Origin: Streptomyces musisoli
Lineage (GTDB): Bacteria > Actinomycetota > Actinomycetes > Streptomycetales > Streptomycetaceae
Direction of reading: 5' to 3'
NCBI RefSeq assembly: GCF_016741855.1
Contig: NZ_JAERRH010000007.1
Location: 310,001-374,000 of the forward strand
Length of the DNA: 64,000 nt
Shown: in pieces, positions 32,824 through 41,550 of the stretch
How positions within the stretch are numbered: position 1 is the stretch's first letter
Layout of the letters: every line of letters starts with the position of its first letter
The notes under the pieces: model-generated
What the model was told of the DNA's origin: nothing
The model's database searches: none
Seen by the model: the letters and a program-made list of their open reading frames with translations, nothing else
Program-made: the position numbers and the translations under genes

Positions 32824-33975
32824 ATGACTCCCACGACGGAGACCACGGTCGGCATCGGCGGCGCGGCGGAGAGTACCGACATGGTGCTCAACATCGGGCC
32901 TCAGCACCCCTCCACACACGGCGTCCTGCGGCTCAGGCTCGTGCTGGACGGGGAGCGCATCGTGCGCGCGGAGCCGGTGATCGGCTACATGCACCGGGGC
33001 GCCGAGAAGCTCTTCGAGGCCCGGGACTACCGGCAGATCATCGTGCTCGCCAACCGGCACGACTGGCTGTCCGCGTTCTCGAACGAGCTGGGCGTGGTCC
33101 TCGCCGTGGAGCGGATGCTCGGCATGGAGGTCCCGGAGCGGGCGGTGTGGACGCGCACCCTGCTCGCCGAGCTGAACAGGGTGCTGAACCATCTGATGTT
33201 CCTCGGCTCGTACCCGCTGGAGCTGGGCGGGATCACGCCGGTGTTCTACGCGTTCCGGGAGCGCGAGGTGCTCCAGAACGTGATGGAGGAGGTCTCCGGC
33301 GGACGCATGCACTACATGTTCAACCGCGTCGGCGGCCTCAAGGAGGACCTGCCGGCCGGCTGGACGGCACGCGCGCGTGAGGCCGTCGCCGCCGTGCGCT
33401 CGCGCATGGACGTCTTCGACGACCTGGTGCTCGGGAACGAGATCTTCCGGGGACGCACGCGGGACGTGGGCGTCCTCACTCCGCAGGCCGTGCACGCGTA
33501 CGGCGTGAGCGGTCCCATCGCGCGCGCCTCCGGCGTCGACTTCGACCTGCGCCGTGACGAGCCGTACCTGGCCTACGGCGACCTCCAGGACGTCCTGAAG
33601 GTCGTGACCCGCGGCGAGGGCGACTGCCTCGCCCGCTTCGAGATACTGCTGGAGCAGACCCACAACGCCCTGGACCTGGCCGACGCCTGCCTGGACCGGC
33701 TCGCGGAGCTGCCGCCCGGCCCGATCAACCAGCGGCTGCCCAAGGTGCTGAAGGCGCCCGAGGGGCACACGTACGCGTGGACCGAGAACCCGCTCGGCAT
33801 CAACGGCTACTACCTGGTCAGCAAGGGCGAGAAGACCCCGTACCGGCTGAAGCTGCGCTCGGCCTCGTACAACAACATCCAGGTGCTGACCGAGCTGCTG
33901 CCGGGGACGCTGGTGGCGGACATGGTGGCGATCCTGGGGTCGATGTTCTTCGTCGTCGGCGACATCGACAAGTAG
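32824..33975 (+). CDS. nuoD: Orphan NADH-quinone oxidoreductase subunit D (NuoD paralogue)
   Basis: A 383-residue homologue of the 49-kDa/NuoD subunit, which forms the quinone pocket near cluster N2 with NuoB. The quinone-site histidines are His28 and His32 in GPQHPSTHGVLR, and GYMHRGAEKL carries Arg58, equivalent to the arginine dimethylated in mitochondrial NDUFS2. It ends MFFVVGDIDK, like classical NuoD. No other nuo genes are nearby, so this is a solitary paralogue, possibly a replacement subunit. The convergent neighbour is a MidA-type methyltransferase. AGGGGAA lies 10 nt upstream of ATG 32824. Confidence 0.9.
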   Translation: MTPTTETTVGIGGAAESTDMVLNIGPQHPSTHGVLRLRLVLDGERIVRAEPVIGYMHRGAEKLFEARDYRQIIVLANRHDWLSAFSNELGVVLAVERMLGMEVPERAVWTRTLLAELNRVLNHLMFLGSYPLELGGITPVFYAFREREVLQNVMEEVSGGRMHYMFNRVGGLKEDLPAGWTARAREAVAAVRSRMDVFDDLVLGNEIFRGRTRDVGVLTPQAVHAYGVSGPIARASGVDFDLRRDEPYLAYGDLQDVLKVVTRGEGDCLARFEILLEQTHNALDLADACLDRLAELPPGPINQRLPKVLKAPEGHTYAWTENPLGINGYYLVSKGEKTPYRLKLRSASYNNIQVLTELLPGTLVADMVAILGSMFFVVGDIDK

Positions 33976-34029
33976 CGACAAGCGGCCACCCGGGGCGGAC
34001 CGCCGGCGTGCGGACCGGCCGGGAGTGGT

Positions 34030-35238
34030 TCACCGGCCGGGCGGCTCCGGGAGGTCCGTCTCCGGGCGGCCCGTCCCCGGGTGGCCCGCATCCGGGCGGC
34101 CCGTATCCGGGAGTTCCGTATCCAGGGGGTCCTCCAGCGGGTCCGGGATGCCGACCGGCTGGAGCAGCCAGCCGAAGTCGCCGAGACCGCCCGTTGCCCT
34201 GAGTTCGGTGGCCTCCCCGGCGCTCGCCAGGGCGCGTACGTAGGCGGAGGGATCCGTGGAGGCCAGCGCCAGCGGGGGGCGTGCGCCGGTGAGGTCGAGG
34301 GCGCGCAATGCGGCGCGTTGCGTGAGCAGCCGCGCACCGGAAAGCTCGCGCGCCGATGCGCCGGCACCCTGCGCCGTGTCCGACGGCGCGCTGGAGGAAG
34401 CGCGCGCCGGAGCGGAGGGCGTACGCGACATGCCGGGGGCTGCCGCGCACGCGTCCAGTGCCACGTGTGCCGTGATGTCGCACGAGCCGTCCGGCACGGG
34501 CGCCGTCTCGCGGCCCTCCCGGAAGCCGGTGAGCGTCCCGAACGGCGGGCGCGTCTCGACGGTGTGCGCGTAGTCCACGGCCACCGCGAGCCCCCGCACC
34601 ACCCGGTCCACGGCCGCCGCCCAGGCCCGGTCCCGGGGCAGCCCGATCTCCGCCCGCAGTCCCTCCTCGGCGGGCAGCGGCCACCAGTGGGCGAGCCAGC
34701 CGGCCTCCGCGCCCGTCACGGGCTCCCCGAGCCGCTCGGAGCCGTCCTCCGTGACGAGCACCAGCCGGGGCACGCCCGCGGAGTCCACCTCGACGACGTC
34801 CACGGGGACGTTGTCGAGCCACTCGTTGGCGAACAGCAGGCCGGTGACCGTGTCCGGGAGTTCGCTCAGCCAGGTGATCCGCTCGTCCAGGCCGGCCGGG
34901 CGGCCGGCGATCTCGACGGCGTACGCACGCGCGCGTGCGGCCACGTCGGACGGCAGGGCGGCGAGCACCCCGGCGACCAGCTCGCCCCGCCCGGCGCCCA
35001 TGTCGACGAAGTCCAGCACCGCGGGCCGTCCGAGAGCCGCGTCGACCCGGCACAGCAGCCGGGCCACGGCCCGCGCGAACAGCGGGGAGGCGTGCACGGA
35101 CGTGCGGAAGTGACCGGCCGGGCCCTCCGGGCGGCGGTAGAAGCCGCCGGGCCCGTACAGCGCCGCCTCGGCCGCCGCGCGCCAGCCCCGGGGGCCGGAA
35201 TTCCCGCGGAAGTCCTCCACTGTCGTCTCACCCGTCAC
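34030..35238 (-). CDS. MidA/NDUFAF7-type SAM-dependent methyltransferase (COG1565)
   Basis: A 402-residue class I methyltransferase. GFYRRPEGPAGHFRTSVHAS at the N-terminus and VDMGAGRGELVAGVL (SAM loop) with LLFANEWLDNVPVDVVEVD are the NDUFAF7/DUF185 signatures. NDUFAF7 dimethylates an arginine of the NuoD-equivalent subunit during complex I assembly; this gene is convergent with the orphan nuoD, 54 bp apart. The last 40 residues are a Pro/Asp/Gly repeat tail. GTG 35238 lies 6 nt after TAGTCT (complement of 35245-35250), so probably leaderless. Confidence 0.83.
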   Translation of the reverse strand: MTGETTVEDFRGNSGPRGWRAAAEAALYGPGGFYRRPEGPAGHFRTSVHASPLFARAVARLLCRVDAALGRPAVLDFVDMGAGRGELVAGVLAALPSDVAARARAYAVEIAGRPAGLDERITWLSELPDTVTGLLFANEWLDNVPVDVVEVDSAGVPRLVLVTEDGSERLGEPVTGAEAGWLAHWWPLPAEEGLRAEIGLPRDRAWAAAVDRVVRGLAVAVDYAHTVETRPPFGTLTGFREGRETAPVPDGSCDITAHVALDACAAAPGMSRTPSAPARASSSAPSDTAQGAGASARELSGARLLTQRAALRALDLTGARPPLALASTDPSAYVRALASAGEATELRATGGLGDFGWLLQPVGIPDPLEDPLDTELPDTGRPDAGHPGTGRPETDLPEPPGR

Positions 35239-35356
35239 CGGGACAGACTAGGCGCACAGATGATCACTGCCTCCACCTTGGGGAGTACGCGCGCCGGGCG
35301 CGGATCGGCCCTTCGGTTGACCCCCGCACGCATCCCGTTTCCATACTCTGGGTTAC

Positions 35357-36562
35357 GTGCAGCGCCTCTACGACTTCCTCCGCCGCCACCCGATGTGGGT
35401 CGACGCCTTCTGGGCCGTCGCCCTGTTCGGGGTGTCCGGGCTGAGCGTGGTCTCTCTCGACGGGGTGCGAGGTCACCATGGGACGGTCGCCGAGGGGATC
35501 GTCGTGTCCGTCGCCCTGTGCGTCGTCGTGGCGCTGCGCCGCCGTTTCCCCGAGCCGATGCTGCTGCTCGCCCTCGCGACCGGACTGGCCCAGCTGGTCC
35601 TGGACGTCGAGACGACCGCCGCCGACTTCGCCATGCTGGTGATCACCTACACGGTGGCGGCGATAGGCGCGCGCTGGTCCTCCCGGCTCGCCCTCGCCGT
35701 CAGTCTCTGCGCGGCCGCCGTGGCCCAGATCCGCTGGCCGGCCGAGCACAGCAGCTTCGCCGGGCAGATCGCGATAGCGGTCTTCCAGACGGTGCCCTTC
35801 GCCCTCGCCTGGGTGCTCGGTGACTCCATGCGCACCCGGCGCGCCTACTTCGCCCAGCTGGAGGAGCGCGCGGCCCGCCTGGAGAAGGAGCGCGAGGCGC
35901 AGTCGAAGGTCGCGGTGGCCGCCGAACGCGCCCGGATCGCTCGTGAGCTGCACGACGTCGTCGCGCACAACGTGTCGGTGATGGTGGTGCAGGCCGACGG
36001 CGCCGCCTACGTCATGGACGCCGCCCCCGACCAGGCGAAGAAGGCCCTGGAGACGATCTCCTCCACCGGCCGTCAGGCCCTCGCCGAGATGCGCCGCCTG
36101 CTGGGCGTGCTGCGCACCGGCGAGCACCAGGAGGGCGGGGAGTACGTCCCGCAGCCCGACGTCGAGCAGATCGACGATCTCGTGGAGCAGTGCCGCACCT
36201 CCGGTCTCCCGGTCGACTTCAAGGTGGAGGGCACCCCGCGTCCGCTGCCCAGCGGAGTGGAGCTGACCGCGTACCGGATCGTGCAGGAGGCGCTCACCAA
36301 CACCCGCAAGCACGGGGGGCCCAACGCGGGCGCGAGCGTCCGGCTGGTCTACTTCGACGACGGTCTCGGCCTGCTGGTCGAGGACGACGGCAAGGGCGCG
36401 CCGCACGAGCTGTACGAGGAGGGCGGCGCCGACGGGCAGGGACACGGGCTGATCGGCATGCGTGAGCGGGTCGGCATGGTCGGCGGCACCCTGGACGCCG
36501 GCCCGCGCCCGGGCGGAGGATTCCGCATCAGCGCCCTGCTCCCGCTCAAGGCGGCGCACTGA
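35357..36562 (+). CDS. Two-component sensor histidine kinase (NarL/DesK class)
   Basis: A 401-residue kinase. Four to five membrane helices lie in residues 15-155, then a HisKA_3 domain with the phospho-acceptor His199 in RIARELHDVVAHNVSVMVV, then a HATPase_c domain (VQEALTNTRKHG N box; GHGLIGMRERV lid). There is little periplasmic sequence, so it likely senses a membrane signal. GTG 35357 sits 7 nt after TACTCT (35344-35349): leaderless. The response regulator follows after 103 nt. Confidence 0.92.
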   Translation: MQRLYDFLRRHPMWVDAFWAVALFGVSGLSVVSLDGVRGHHGTVAEGIVVSVALCVVVALRRRFPEPMLLLALATGLAQLVLDVETTAADFAMLVITYTVAAIGARWSSRLALAVSLCAAAVAQIRWPAEHSSFAGQIAIAVFQTVPFALAWVLGDSMRTRRAYFAQLEERAARLEKEREAQSKVAVAAERARIARELHDVVAHNVSVMVVQADGAAYVMDAAPDQAKKALETISSTGRQALAEMRRLLGVLRTGEHQEGGEYVPQPDVEQIDDLVEQCRTSGLPVDFKVEGTPRPLPSGVELTAYRIVQEALTNTRKHGGPNAGASVRLVYFDDGLGLLVEDDGKGAPHELYEEGGADGQGHGLIGMRERVGMVGGTLDAGPRPGGGFRISALLPLKAAH

Positions 36563-36665
36563 CCCGCGACACGCCCCCTGTTGACCCCGCACCACCCTCG
36601 CCGACGGCGGCCGGAGACGGCGCACGGCGGCGGGGACGGCAACCGAAGACACGGAAGAGGACCCG

Positions 36666-37337
36666 ATGACGATCCGCGTGATGCTCGTCGACGACCAGGT
36701 GCTGCTGCGCACCGGATTCCGGATGGTGCTCGCCGCCCAGCCGGACATGGAGGTCGTCGCGGAGGCGGGCGACGGCGTGGAGGCCCTCCAGGTACTGCGG
36801 TCCACCGCCGTCGACGTCATCCTGATGGACGTCCGTATGCCGAAGCTGGACGGCGTGGAGACCACCCGGCGGATCTGCGCGGAGCCGGACGCGCCGAAGG
36901 TGCTCATCCTCACCACGTTCGACCTGGACGAGTACGCCTTCTCCGGGCTGAAGGCGGGCGCCTCCGGCTTCATGCTCAAGGACGTGCCGCCCGGCGAGCT
37001 GCTGACGGCGATCCGCGCCGTGCACAGCGGTGACGCGGTCGTCGCGCCCTCCACCACCCGGCGCCTGCTGGACCGTTTCGCGCCGATGCTGCCCTCCGCC
37101 GGCAAGGAGCCCCAGCACAAGGAGCTGGAGCGGCTCACCGAGCGGGAGCGCGAGGTGATGGTGCTGGTGGCGCAGGGCCTGTCCAACGGCGAGATCGCGG
37201 CCCGGCTGGTGCTGAGCGAGGCGACGGTGAAGACCCACGTGGGCCGCATCCTGACCAAGCTGGGCCTGCGCGACCGGGTGCAGGTGGTCGTGCTGGCGTA
37301 CGAGACGGGACTGGTACGCGCGGGCGGCCACGGCTGA
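36666..37337 (+). CDS. NarL/FixJ-family response regulator
   Basis: A 223-residue regulator. The receiver domain has acidic Asp9/Asp10, phospho-acceptor Asp55 (ILMDVRMP), Thr in LTTFDLDEYAF and Lys in MLKDVPP. The LuxR-type HTH (LTEREREVMVLVAQGLSNGE, then SEATVKTHVGRILTKL) is at the C-terminus. GAAGAGGA lies about 4 nt before ATG 36666. It is the cognate partner of the kinase just upstream; targets unknown. Confidence 0.94.
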   Translation: MTIRVMLVDDQVLLRTGFRMVLAAQPDMEVVAEAGDGVEALQVLRSTAVDVILMDVRMPKLDGVETTRRICAEPDAPKVLILTTFDLDEYAFSGLKAGASGFMLKDVPPGELLTAIRAVHSGDAVVAPSTTRRLLDRFAPMLPSAGKEPQHKELERLTEREREVMVLVAQGLSNGEIAARLVLSEATVKTHVGRILTKLGLRDRVQVVVLAYETGLVRAGGHG

Positions 37338-37459
37338 ACGGTGGCGCACCACGGGCCGGCCGCGCGTCGTGGCGGGCCACGGGCCGGCCGCCGGCGTCGG
37401 CGCGCCACGGCTGACCGCGGGTGGCGGCGGATCACGGCCTGCCGCGGGCGGTGGCGCCG

Positions 37460-38566
37460 CTAGCGGAGGATCCCCTCCAGGAAGTCGCTGCCCAGCCGTG
37501 CGACGACGGTGACGTCCAGCTGGTGCAGCACGTACCGGCCGCGGCGGCGGGTGGAGACCAGGCCCGCCTTCTTCAGGACGCCCAGGTGCCGGGATATCTC
37601 GGGGGCCGTCATCGCGTGGAACTGCGCCAGTTCGCTGGTGGTGTAGGCGCTGCGGGCCAGGTGGCGGCAGAGCCGCATCCGCACGGGGTGGGACAGGGCG
37701 CTCATCCGCAGCGCGAGCTGTTCCACGGAGGGCGGGGCCGCCATTTCGGGTGAGCCGACCGGGTAGTGCAGCACCGGCTGCCAGCCGTACCGGTGCAGGA
37801 CGCTCAGGTGCGGCCAGCCCAGGCTCGTCGGGACGAGGAGAAGGCCGCCGTCCGCCGTGGCGGAGTGGCAGCTGCCCAGCTTGTCGACCGTGATCGTGGC
37901 GGCGTCCTCGTCGAGCGTCACGGTGGGCGACACCGCCGCCAGCGCCTCGGCAAGGCCCCGGCGCAGCAGGAGGTCCGTCTTGTGGCGGGCGTCCGCCGCG
38001 AGCTGGTGCCGCAGCCACGCCCAGGCCTCCGCGAAGAACGCCTCGTCGCAGTCCTGCACGAACTGCCGCACCCAGGCCCGGATCCGTGGTGGGTCGGCCA
38101 GCAGCCGCTCGGCGAACCGCACCTGCCGGGGCCCGCGCGAGGCGGCCAGCTCCAGCGCCCGGCGGCGCACGTCGGCGTCGGAGAGCGCGGAGGGGCCCTG
38201 CGCGCCGTACGGCAGCGCGCAGGTGAACTCCATCGCGGCGTCCACGAACTGCTCGTCCGTCAGCTTGTCCAGCAGGTCCAGGTCCTCGGCGAGGGTGGCG
38301 CCGGGCAGCGTGCTGCGGCCCGCGACGCCCGCGAACGGCAGGAACAGGTCGGAGAAGGTCGAGCGCCAGAGGAAGTCCGCCTCGCACATCCGGTCGGCCA
38401 GATGCGTGTCCAGCCGGGCCGTCACGCCGGTCACCCAGCCCTGGAGGCCGGGATGATGCCCCGGCTCCGACAGCGCGTGCAGCGCCATGCCCAGCTCGGC
38501 CAGGGGCGAGGTGACGGCGGCGATCCGCTCCGGACGCAGCCCCGCGATGTCGATGCGCACGCTCAT
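37460..38566 (-). CDS. DUF5937 protein with C-terminal ArsR helix-turn-helix
   Basis: A 368-residue regulator. Residues 1-245 form the DUF5937 domain (RIDIAGLRPERIAAVTSPLAE at the start), and residues 265-360 an ArsR-like winged helix (ALSHPVRMRLCRHLARSAYT, then TAPEISRHLGVLKKAGLV). The effector is unknown. The start ATG 38566 is preceded by a GGGGG stretch. A perfect 11-bp inverted repeat (38603-38629) lies 37 nt upstream, between this gene and the small divergent gene at 38761, and is its likely operator. Confidence 0.85.
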   Translation of the reverse strand: MSVRIDIAGLRPERIAAVTSPLAELGMALHALSEPGHHPGLQGWVTGVTARLDTHLADRMCEADFLWRSTFSDLFLPFAGVAGRSTLPGATLAEDLDLLDKLTDEQFVDAAMEFTCALPYGAQGPSALSDADVRRRALELAASRGPRQVRFAERLLADPPRIRAWVRQFVQDCDEAFFAEAWAWLRHQLAADARHKTDLLLRRGLAEALAAVSPTVTLDEDAATITVDKLGSCHSATADGGLLLVPTSLGWPHLSVLHRYGWQPVLHYPVGSPEMAAPPSVEQLALRMSALSHPVRMRLCRHLARSAYTTSELAQFHAMTAPEISRHLGVLKKAGLVSTRRRGRYVLHQLDVTVVARLGSDFLEGILR

Positions 38567-38602
38567 GCCCCCATGGTGCCCGCCGCCACCGACAGCCAGG
38601 TC

Positions 38603-38629
38603 GTCGATTGACGGCGGACGTCAATCGAC
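38603..38629. promoter_or_regulatory. Operator-like palindrome for the DUF5937 regulator
   Basis: Perfect arms GTCGATTGACG (38603-38613) and CGTCAATCGAC (38619-38629) flank 5 nt. TTGACG occurs on both strands within it, so -35 elements of divergent promoters may be embedded. It is placed in the only spacer between the regulator and the 69-codon gene at 38761. Confidence 0.65.
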
Positions 38630-38760
38630 GCGACGTCCGCAGGCCGGGCGGCGCACCCTGGAGCACCGGGGCAGCCGCGGAGCACGATCACTCACCGACC
38701 GGTCGCCGACAGTCGACGACCAGTCAGCGACCATTCGACGTACCGAGAAGGCGGTCCGCC

Positions 38761-38970
38761 ATGAGCATCACCCAGCAGTACCTCCTCGACAGCCACCGCG
38801 CCCGTCTGCACGGCGAGCCGGAGCCGCCCGCGCCGGGCCGCCACGACGTGGACCTGGTCCGGGAGCTGCGCGACTACCGGCGCTTTCGTGCGGTCGTCGC
38901 GGAGCGCCCGGCGCACGGACGCCTCCGGCACGCCCTCGCACGCTGGCTGCGCCCCCGCGCACTCGGCTGA
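38761..38970 (+). CDS. Small basic protein, 69 residues, unknown
   Basis: Begins MSITQQYLLDSHRARLHGEP and is rich in Arg with a long amphipathic stretch (VRELRDYRRFRAVVAE). I do not recognise a family. Codon usage is Streptomyces-like and the start is a clean ATG, but the ribosome site is weak. It is divergent from the DUF5937 regulator across the palindrome at 38603-38629 and is probably its regulatory target (inference). Confidence 0.6.
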   Translation: MSITQQYLLDSHRARLHGEPEPPAPGRHDVDLVRELRDYRRFRAVVAERPAHGRLRHALARWLRPRALG

Positions 38971-39111
38971 GCCGCGCCCCCAGGCCACCCGGCCGGGCCG
39001 CCCGCCCTGCGCGCGGGGCTGCGCCCGCCCCGAGCGTTCGGCCATGCCCGCCCCTGCGCCCTCGACTGTCCGTCCTGCGCGCCGGGGCTGTGCCCGCCCC
39101 GGCGCGCTCGG

Positions 39112-40320
39112 CTACGGCCGCTCCGGCAGCCGGTCCACGAAGTCCCGCACGGCCGCGCGGACATCGTCCGCCGTCCACTCCAGGCCGGCGGACCGGACGA
39201 CGACCTCCGTGCACGCCAGGCCGGGGCCCGCGGCGTCCCAGGCGTTCGCGAAGAGCAGCACCGAGGTCTCCTCGCCCTGGCGCACGGCCGCCTCGGCCGC
39301 CACCTCGGGCTCGTACGGCAGCCAGACCTGGAACTCGTGGGTGTGCGGCGCCTCGGGATGCACGCGGGCCCAGGGCACCCCGGCCGCCGCGAAGCCCTCG
39401 CGCAGCGCCTCGGCCACCACGCGCGCGTGCCGTACGTACTCCGGCAGCCGGGGCAGCTCGCGGTCCAGGCCGACGAGCGCGGACAGCGCGGTCGGGAACT
39501 GCTGGAAGACCATGCCGCCGTACCGGTGCCGCCAGGTCTTCGCCTCCTCGATCAGCGTCCCCGGTCCGGCGAGCACGGCGCCGCCGAAGCCGCCGACGGA
39601 CTTGTAGAGCGACACGTAGACGCTGTCGGCCAGGCCCGCGATCTCCTCGAGGGAGCGCCCGAAATGCTCCGTGCACTCCCACAGGCGCGCGCCGTCGAAG
39701 TGCACCACCGCGTCCCGCTCCCGCGCCGCGTCGACGGCCTCGGTCAGCTCCTCCCAGGTGGGCAGCACGAAACCGGCGTCCCGGAGCGGAAGCTCCAGCA
39801 TCAGCGCCCCGAAGGGCTCCTCGAGGCCGCGTATCTCGGCCGCCGTGGGCAGCCGGTTCCCGCCGCCCACCCTGACCGGACGAAGACCACTGACCTGGCT
39901 GAACGCATTCCGCTCGTGCACCTCCGGGTGGGCCAGCGGGTGCAGGGCCACCGTCGGGTCGCCGGTGCGGGCCGCCCAGCAGCGCAGGGCCACCTGCTGG
40001 GCCATGGTGCCCGTGGGGAAGAACGCGGCGGCCTCCGTGCCGAGCAGGGCGGCGACCCGCTCCTCCAGGGCGGCCACGATCCGGTTGCCGTACACGTCGG
40101 CCGGCTCGTCCAGGTCGTACGCCTCGGGCGCCGCGTCCATCAGGTGCGTGAGCCGGTCGCGGATGGTGCTGCCCCAGTCCGCGCGGGACAGCGTGCGGCG
40201 CGCCTGCCGCTGGGCCGCCATGCGCCGGTCCCGCAACCGCTCCCGTGCCGATCGTTCCGCCTCCTGCCCGGTCTCCGGCCCGTTGTCCTGCCCGCTGTCC
40301 CGTACGGCTGTCTCAGTCAT
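39112..40320 (-). CDS. Threonine-aldolase-type (beta-eliminating lyase) PLP enzyme
   Basis: A 402-residue fold-type I PLP enzyme of the threonine aldolase/aromatic beta-eliminating lyase family. VYGNRIVAALEERVAALLG and FFPTGTMAQQVAL open the domain, HFDGARLWE holds the PLP-binding Asp, and the Schiff-base lysine is in SVYVSLYKSVGGFGGAVL. It could cleave L-threonine/allo-threonine to glycine or act on a related beta-hydroxy amino acid. A roughly 35-residue charged N-terminal extension precedes the core. ATG 40320 used; ATG 40332 is possible. Divergent from the cofactor operon. Confidence 0.85.
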   Translation of the reverse strand: MTETAVRDSGQDNGPETGQEAERSARERLRDRRMAAQRQARRTLSRADWGSTIRDRLTHLMDAAPEAYDLDEPADVYGNRIVAALEERVAALLGTEAAAFFPTGTMAQQVALRCWAARTGDPTVALHPLAHPEVHERNAFSQVSGLRPVRVGGGNRLPTAAEIRGLEEPFGALMLELPLRDAGFVLPTWEELTEAVDAARERDAVVHFDGARLWECTEHFGRSLEEIAGLADSVYVSLYKSVGGFGGAVLAGPGTLIEEAKTWRHRYGGMVFQQFPTALSALVGLDRELPRLPEYVRHARVVAEALREGFAAAGVPWARVHPEAPHTHEFQVWLPYEPEVAAEAAVRQGEETSVLLFANAWDAAGPGLACTEVVVRSAGLEWTADDVRAAVRDFVDRLPERP

Positions 40321-40419
40321 GCCGTGGATCATGCCGTGCGGGCCGGGCGGGGGCACCGGGAATTTCGGTGCGGCGGCCCGGCCCCGCAGCGGTGGGCGGA
40401 CGTGGGGTAACCCACAGCC

Positions 40420-40428
40420 TGTGGACAA
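40420..40428 (-). promoter_or_regulatory. DnaA-box-like nonamer
   Basis: TGTGGACAA on the plus strand is the complement of TTGTCCACA, the preferred Streptomyces DnaA box. It lies in the divergent spacer upstream of the DUF2520/panC operon, just before a TAGCGT hexamer at 40450-40455. It sits next to overlapping small dyads (GTGGG-GTAA-CCCAC; CCACAG-C-CTGTGG). A single copy may be chance. Confidence 0.4.
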
Positions 40429-40515
40429 CCGGTCGGCTCCGGAACGAGATAGCGTTAACATGACGAGAAATCGTCCGGTACCCAAAGCGGACTGGAACGG
40501 GAAGGCCGCCGTCGC

Positions 40516-41550
40516 GTGAGTACAGTCCACCAGCCAGACCTCAAGGACCGCCCCGCGCGGCTCACCGTCGGCGTCGTCGGCGCCGGCCGGGTGGGCCCCG
40601 CGCTCGCCGCGTCCCTCCAGCTCGCCGGGCACCGCCCGGTGGCCGTGTCCGGAGTCTCCGACGCCTCCCGCAGACGCGCCGAGGCCATGCTGCCGGGCGT
40701 TCCCCTGGTGCCGCCCGCCGAGGTCCTCCAGCGCGCCGACCTGGTGCTGCTCACGGTGCCCGACGACGTCCTGCCCGGCCTGGTCACCGGCCTCGCCGAG
40801 ACCGGTGCGGTACGACCGGGACAGCTGCTCGTGCACACCTCCGGCCGGTACGGCGCGCGGGTCCTCGACCCGGCCCTGCGCGCGGGCGCGCTGCCGCTGG
40901 CCCTGCACCCGGCGATGACCTTCACCGGCACGCCCGTGGACGTCCAGCGCCTCGCGGGCTGCTCGTTCGGCGTCACCGCGCCCGAGGAGCTGCGGCTGGC
41001 CGCCGAGGCCCTGGTGATCGAGATGGGCGGCGAGCCGGAGTGGATCAGCGAGCAGAACCGCCCGCTGTACCACGCGGCCCTCGCCCTCGGCGCCAACCAC
41101 CTGGTGACCCTGGTCGCCCAGTCCATGGAGCTGCTGCGCGCGGCCGGTGTGGGGGCCCCCGACCGGATGCTCGGCCCGCTGCTCGGCGCCGCCCTGGACA
41201 ACGCGCTGCGCTCCGGCGACGCCGCCCTGACCGGGCCGGTCGCGCGCGGCGACGCCGGCACGGTCGCCGCGCACGTCACGGAGCTGCGCAAGCACGCCCC
41301 GCAGACCGTGGCGGGCTATCTGGCGATGGCCCGCGCGACCGCCGACCGCGCGCTCGCCCACGGCCTGCTGAAGCCGGAACTCGCCGAGGACCTCCTCGGG
41401 GTACTCGCCGACGGAAGCCGCGGCGGCGGAACCGGCGGCACGAGCGGCACCGGTGGCACTGACGGCACCGACGGCCGGAACGGTTCGACCGGCACCGACG
41501 GCACTGACGGCCCGAACGGTACGACCGGCACCGAGGGGAACGACCGATGA
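40516..41550 (+). CDS. Rossmann-fold / DUF2520 oxidoreductase, possible ketopantoate reductase
   Basis: A 344-residue protein. The N-terminal NAD(P) Rossmann domain (VGVVGAGRVGPALAASLQLAGH) is followed by a DUF2520 helical domain (PLYHAALALGANHLVTLVAQ). The last 50 residues are a Gly/Thr/Asp repeat tail. It overlaps panC by ATGA, so a role in pantothenate synthesis is likely. DUF2520-type reductases (PanG) have, as I recall, been shown to be alternative ketopantoate reductases. A TAGCGT hexamer at 40450-40455 is a plausible -10. GTG 40516 follows GGGAAGG. Confidence 0.82.
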   Translation: MSTVHQPDLKDRPARLTVGVVGAGRVGPALAASLQLAGHRPVAVSGVSDASRRRAEAMLPGVPLVPPAEVLQRADLVLLTVPDDVLPGLVTGLAETGAVRPGQLLVHTSGRYGARVLDPALRAGALPLALHPAMTFTGTPVDVQRLAGCSFGVTAPEELRLAAEALVIEMGGEPEWISEQNRPLYHAALALGANHLVTLVAQSMELLRAAGVGAPDRMLGPLLGAALDNALRSGDAALTGPVARGDAGTVAAHVTELRKHAPQTVAGYLAMARATADRALAHGLLKPELAEDLLGVLADGSRGGGTGGTSGTGGTDGTDGRNGSTGTDGTDGPNGTTGTEGNDR

